Source: Thermoanaerobacterium sp. RBIITD (lineage in GTDB: Bacteria > Bacillota > Thermoanaerobacteria > Thermoanaerobacterales > Thermoanaerobacteraceae). Taken from it: 64,000 bases of DNA. A program made the translations under genes and the position numbers. This document shows, piece by piece, positions 61,372 through 64,000 of the stretch. Below the pieces are notes generated by a model. The model made no database searches, had not been told where the DNA came from, and saw nothing but the letters and a program-made list of their open reading frames with translations. The DNA lies in contig NZ_LT906662.1 in the NCBI RefSeq assembly GCF_900205865.1, positions 2,431,411 through 2,495,410 on the forward strand. Reading direction: 5' to 3'. Within the stretch, counting starts at the first letter, position 1, and each line of letters starts with the position of its first letter.

Positions 61372-62304
61372 ATGTCAAAGATAGCAAAAAGCCTTACAGA
61401 TCTAATTGGAAATACACCATTACTTGAATTAACAAACTACAATAAAGAGAATAATCTGGAGGCTAAGCTAATTGCTAAATTAGAGTACTTCAATCCATTA
61501 AGCAGTGTAAAGGATAGAATAGGATATGCAATGATTAAAGATGCAGAAGAAAAAGGATTGATAAATAAAGATACTGTCATTATTGAACCTACCAGTGGTA
61601 ACACAGGTATTGCTTTGGCATTTGTTGCAGCAGCAAAGAGATATAGGTTAATCTTGACAATGCCTGAAACAATGAGTGTAGAAAGAAGAAATTTACTTAA
61701 AGCACTTGGGGCAGAAATTGTATTAACACCAGGTCCTGAAGGAATGTCAGGTGCTGTAAAGAAAGCTGAAGAATTGGCAAAAGAGTATGGAAACTCATTT
61801 ATACCACAGCAATTTAAAAACCCGGTAAACCCGGAGATACATAGGAAGACTACTGCTGAGGAAATATGGAGAGATACAGATGGAGAAGTTGATATATTTG
61901 TCGCAGGTGTTGGTACCGGTGGTACGATCACAGGTATAGGTGAAGTTTTAAAACAGAGGAAACCTGATGTAAAGATTATTGCAGTAGAGCCATTTGGTTC
62001 ACCTGTATTATCAGGTGGGAAGCCAGGACCCCATAAGATACAGGGTATCGGCGCAGGCTTTGTACCGGATGTATTAAATAGAGATATAATTGATGAAGTT
62101 TTTCAAGTAAAAAATGATGAAGCTTTTGAGACATCAAGGACACTTGCAAAGACTGAAGGGCTTTTAGTAGGTATTTCGTCAGGTGCGGCTGTATTTGCAG
62201 CAACACAAATCGCTAAAAGACCAGAGAACAAAGGCAAAACAATAATAGCTCTGTTACCAGATACAGGTGAAAGGTATCTATCAACGACATTATTCCAAGA
62301 TTAG
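61372..62304 (+). CDS. cysK: Cysteine synthase (O-acetylserine sulfhydrylase)
   Basis: 310-residue PLP enzyme making cysteine from O-acetylserine and sulfide. The PLP lysine is in [15 protein letters not shown], the substrate loop in [13 protein letters not shown], and the phosphate-binding loop in [15 protein letters not shown]. The C-terminal SSGAAVFAA and [12 protein letters not shown] are conserved. RBS is AAGGAGAGG. Given the sulfur-carrier genes just downstream, it could alternatively accept sulfur from a thiocarboxylate, as CysM does in some bacteria. Confidence 0.95.
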   Translation: MSKIAKSLTDLIGNTPLLELTNYNKENNLEAKLIAKLEYFNPLSSVKDRIGYAMIKDAEEKGLINKDTVIIEPTSGNTGIALAFVAAAKRYRLILTMPETMSVERRNLLKALGAEIVLTPGPEGMSGAVKKAEELAKEYGNSFIPQQFKNPVNPEIHRKTTAEEIWRDTDGEVDIFVAGVGTGGTITGIGEVLKQRKPDVKIIAVEPFGSPVLSGGKPGPHKIQGIGAGFVPDVLNRDIIDEVFQVKNDEAFETSRTLAKTEGLLVGISSGAAVFAATQIAKRPENKGKTIIALLPDTGERYLSTTLFQD

Positions 62305-62340
62305 TGTAAAAAACTTTAACGTAATTTGTTTTGTAATTTA

Positions 62341-62372
62341 TAGGGGCTTTGTATTTCAAGCCCCTAATTTTT
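62341..62372 (+). terminator. Rho-independent terminator of cysK
   Basis: TAGGGGCTT (62341-62349) pairs with AAGCCCCTA (62358-62366), followed by ATTTTTT. Confidence 0.88.
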
Positions 62373-62446
62373 TATATATTAATTATTATATCTTGTACTC
62401 AATCAAAGAGTTAAAATATTTTTATAAGCATTACAAAATATTAAGA

Positions 62447-62519
62447 TTGACACTACTTAAACAATGTGTTAAATTATACAAAAGAAATTCACAAATTCAT
62501 ATCAGTTTACTATGAATTT
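62447..62519 (+). promoter_or_regulatory. Promoter and AAATTCATA inverted repeat before the sulfur-assimilation cluster
   Basis: TTGACA (62447-62452), 17-bp spacer, TAAATT (62470-62475). Downstream AAATTCATA (62493-62501) and TATGAATTT (62511-62519) form a perfect 9-bp inverted repeat with a 9-nt loop, just before the RBS AAGGAAGG. Confidence 0.5.
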
Positions 62520-62533
62520 AAGGAAGGGATAAT

Positions 62534-63406
62534 ATGATTTCAAGTGATGATTTAGTAAAGACATTAAAAGATGGTGGATTCATTAAACAAAAGCAAAAAG
62601 ATTACTACTCAATAAGAATAAGAGTGGTCGCCGGCAATATTACCGCTGAACAGATGAGAAAAGTATCTGAACTTGCTGAAAAATACGGTAGGGGATATGT
62701 TACCTTTACAGTAAGGCTCGGAATAGAGATTCCATGGGTTCACTATTCCAAATTACAAGAGGTAAAAGAAGAAGTTGAGAGAATTGGACTTGCAATGGCT
62801 GGTTGTGGACCGAGAGTAAGACCGATTGTAGCCTGCAAAGGTACTATTTGCCCATATGGATTAATTGATACGCAAGGTTTAGCAAAAAAACTCGATGACG
62901 AGTTCTTTCCAACACCTGGTTTCCCTCATAAATTTAAGATGGGAATTTCAGGTTGCCCTAATAATTGTACGAAGCCTCAATTTAATGATATCGGATTTCA
63001 AGGGCAGGTAGAGCCTGAACTTAATGAGGATTTATGCACAGGTTGCGGACTATGCGCAGATGTCTGTGACGTGAAAGCAATTATGATTAAAGACAATTTA
63101 GCCAGAAGAGATGATGATAAATGTATTTATTGCGGTTCATGCATTAGAGTGTGCCCAATGGATGCATGGAAGAGAAAAAGAAACGGCGTAGCAGTTTTTG
63201 TGGGCGGCAAGTTTGGCAAAAAGTACAACTTTGGGTACCATATTGCAGACCTTGTTGATGTAGAAAAAATACCAAACATTATTGAGAAAACAATGAATTT
63301 TTACAAAAGCAATGGGATCAGCAAAGAAAGGCTTTATGACACAATAAATAGAATTGGACTTGAAAATTTCAAAAAAGAAATTTTAGAAGATGAAAATATA
63401 AAGTGA
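62534..63406 (+). CDS. Siroheme-type sulfite reductase-like protein with inserted ferredoxin domain
   Basis: 290-residue single-subunit enzyme. Residues ~25-90 form the sulfite/nitrite reductase half-domain. The siroheme/4Fe-4S cysteines are Cys101 and Cys106 (CKGTIC) and Cys141 and Cys145 (GCPNNCTKP). A two-cluster ferredoxin follows (LCTGCGLCADVCDVK, KCIYCGSCIRVCPMD; 168-207). It most likely reduces sulfite to sulfide with ferredoxin-type electrons, for assimilation. It opens a cluster with a sulfur-carrier protein and an E1-like enzyme; the next start follows within 12 bp. Confidence 0.85.
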   Translation: MISSDDLVKTLKDGGFIKQKQKDYYSIRIRVVAGNITAEQMRKVSELAEKYGRGYVTFTVRLGIEIPWVHYSKLQEVKEEVERIGLAMAGCGPRVRPIVACKGTICPYGLIDTQGLAKKLDDEFFPTPGFPHKFKMGISGCPNNCTKPQFNDIGFQGQVEPELNEDLCTGCGLCADVCDVKAIMIKDNLARRDDDKCIYCGSCIRVCPMDAWKRKRNGVAVFVGGKFGKKYNFGYHIADLVDVEKIPNIIEKTMNFYKSNGISKERLYDTINRIGLENFKKEILEDENIK

Positions 63407-63417
63407 GGAGTGTAACT

Positions 63418-63627
63418 ATGAATATCAAAGTAAATGGCAATGATCAAAAAATTGACAGAGAGTATACTGTAAAGGAATTGTTAGATGTATTAAATGTTAA
63501 AATGAAAGAATATGTAACGGTTCAGCTTAACGATGAAATATTGTCAAGAGATGATTTTGATAAAATAATTGTAAAAGACGGAGATACAGTTGAATTCCTT
63601 TATTACATGGGAGGAGGAAGTAGATGA
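63418..63627 (+). CDS. ThiS/MoaD-like sulfur-carrier protein with GGGSR tail
   Basis: 69-residue beta-grasp protein. VNGNDQKIDREYTVKELLDV and KDGDTVEFLYYMGGG fit the ThiS family. The C terminus is Gly-Gly-Gly-Ser-Arg, so two residues follow the glycines that would have to be exposed for thiocarboxylate formation. A JAB/Mec+-type peptidase would be needed, as in the Wolinella HcyS or CysO systems. ATG 63418 follows GAGGAG. It overlaps the E1-like gene by 4 bp and is therefore that enzyme's partner. Confidence 0.85.
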   Translation: MNIKVNGNDQKIDREYTVKELLDVLNVKMKEYVTVQLNDEILSRDDFDKIIVKDGDTVEFLYYMGGGSR

Positions 63628-64000
63628 ATTTTTCTAATGAACAGTTAGAAAGGTATTCACGTCATATTATATTAAAAGAAGTTGGTGCAAATGGGCAGCA
63701 AAAAATATTAAATTCAAAGGTTTTGATAGTAGGGACAGGTGGCCTTGGAGCGCCAGCAGCTATGTACCTTGCGGCAGCAGGTGTTGGAACTATAGGATTA
63801 GTAGATTATGATAAGGTGGATTTATCAAACCTTCAAAGACAAATAATTCATAGAACAAAGGACATTGGCAAAGATAAAGTTATATCTGGTAAAGAGACAA
63901 TCAACGAGATGAATCCTGATGTAAATGTAATAACATATCATGAATGGATAAGCTCTAAAAACATAATTGATATCATAAATGATAAAGATTACGACTTTAT
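63624..64000 (+). CDS. ThiF/MoeB/HesA-family E1-like adenylyltransferase (partial, runs off the window)
   Basis: The first 125 residues are present. LERYSRHIILKEVG and VLIVGTGGLGAPAAMYLAAA form the E1 nucleotide-binding start, and DYDKVDLSNLQRQIIH carries the conserved Asp and Arg that bind ATP-Mg. The enzyme should adenylate the C terminus of the sulfur carrier encoded just before it. ATG 63624 overlaps that gene (ATGA) behind GGAGGAGG. Sulfur-carrier activation for cysteine/homocysteine or thiazole synthesis are both possible; the sulfite reductase and cysK neighbours favour the first. Confidence 0.92.
   Translation, partial: MNFSNEQLERYSRHIILKEVGANGQQKILNSKVLIVGTGGLGAPAAMYLAAAGVGTIGLVDYDKVDLSNLQRQIIHRTKDIGKDKVISGKETINEMNPDVNVITYHEWISSKNIIDIINDKDYDF

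Noticed and set aside
62305-62533. Possible T-box or small gene (82-codon frame at 62267-62515) before the sulfite reductase gene
   Set aside because: The frame starts inside cysK, crosses the cysK terminator, has no RBS or recognisable protein features, and no T-box sequence (TGGNACC type) is present.

Overview
The window is AT-rich (roughly one third G+C) DNA from an anaerobic, spore-forming, saccharolytic Firmicute. Gene content points to the Thermoanaerobacterium/Thermoanaerobacter group: Firmicutes-type galT/K/E, UxaC, SpoVD-like PBP, YtrH, a Ku/ligase NHEJ pair, a c-di-AMP (ydaO) riboswitch, a SAM-I riboswitch and a compact pdu microcompartment locus. The genus is an inference from family resemblance; no rRNA or tRNA gene was seen.

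Layout. 1-4.2 kb: a group IIC intron remnant behind a terminator, then a heterodimeric ABC exporter. 4.3-7.3 kb: a decayed hexuronate locus (isomerase remnant, intact uxaC, 53-codon uxuA stub) with a LacI regulator and a perfect palindromic operator. 7.4-14.8 kb: galactose utilisation (alpha-galactosidase, galT, galK, galE, ROK regulator). 14.8-20 kb: DUF624 protein, orphan solute-binding protein, YkoP/polysaccharide deacetylase pair, ApbE and a NusG_II protein. 19.9-25.6 kb: PBP, DNA ligase and Ku on the minus strand; then a riboswitch-controlled NlpC/P60 hydrolase, a sigma factor and a thioesterase.

25.6-40.7 kb: the centrepiece, a 1,2-propanediol microcompartment. A PocR-domain histidine kinase and an AraC-type response regulator diverge from pduABCDEGHKJL-flavoprotein-pduNOPQ. 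Shell proteins (A, B, K, J, N) enclose B12-dependent diol dehydratase (CDE) with its reactivase (GH), adenosyltransferase (O), CoA-acylating aldehyde dehydrogenase (P), phosphotransacylase (L) and alcohol dehydrogenase (Q). Amphipathic targeting-like helices lie at the N termini of B, D, E, L, P and the flavoprotein and, unusually, at the C terminus of PduH. The first hexamer carries His instead of Ser at its pore position. A nicotinamidase-like hydrolase and a nitroreductase follow.

42.4-53.1 kb: an accessory island flanked by two 145-bp direct repeats differing at one base. It holds a LacI regulator, a glycerophosphodiesterase gene split by an IS1182-type element, a complete ABC importer, an unrecognised metal-site-like protein and a split CehA/McbA-type PHP phosphoesterase. 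It looks like an uptake and hydrolysis module for a phosphorylated organic compound. An IS256-family remnant lies at its right edge.

53.3-64 kb: OatA-like O-acetyltransferase, amino-acid antiporter, metA under a SAM-I riboswitch, YtrH/YtrI-like sporulation genes, a geranylgeranyl-reductase-type flavoprotein followed by gene fragments, a copper chaperone with a CsoR-like operator, an LDCC-type mini-protein, cysK, and the start of a sulfite-reductase/sulfur-carrier/E1-like cluster that runs off the end of the window.
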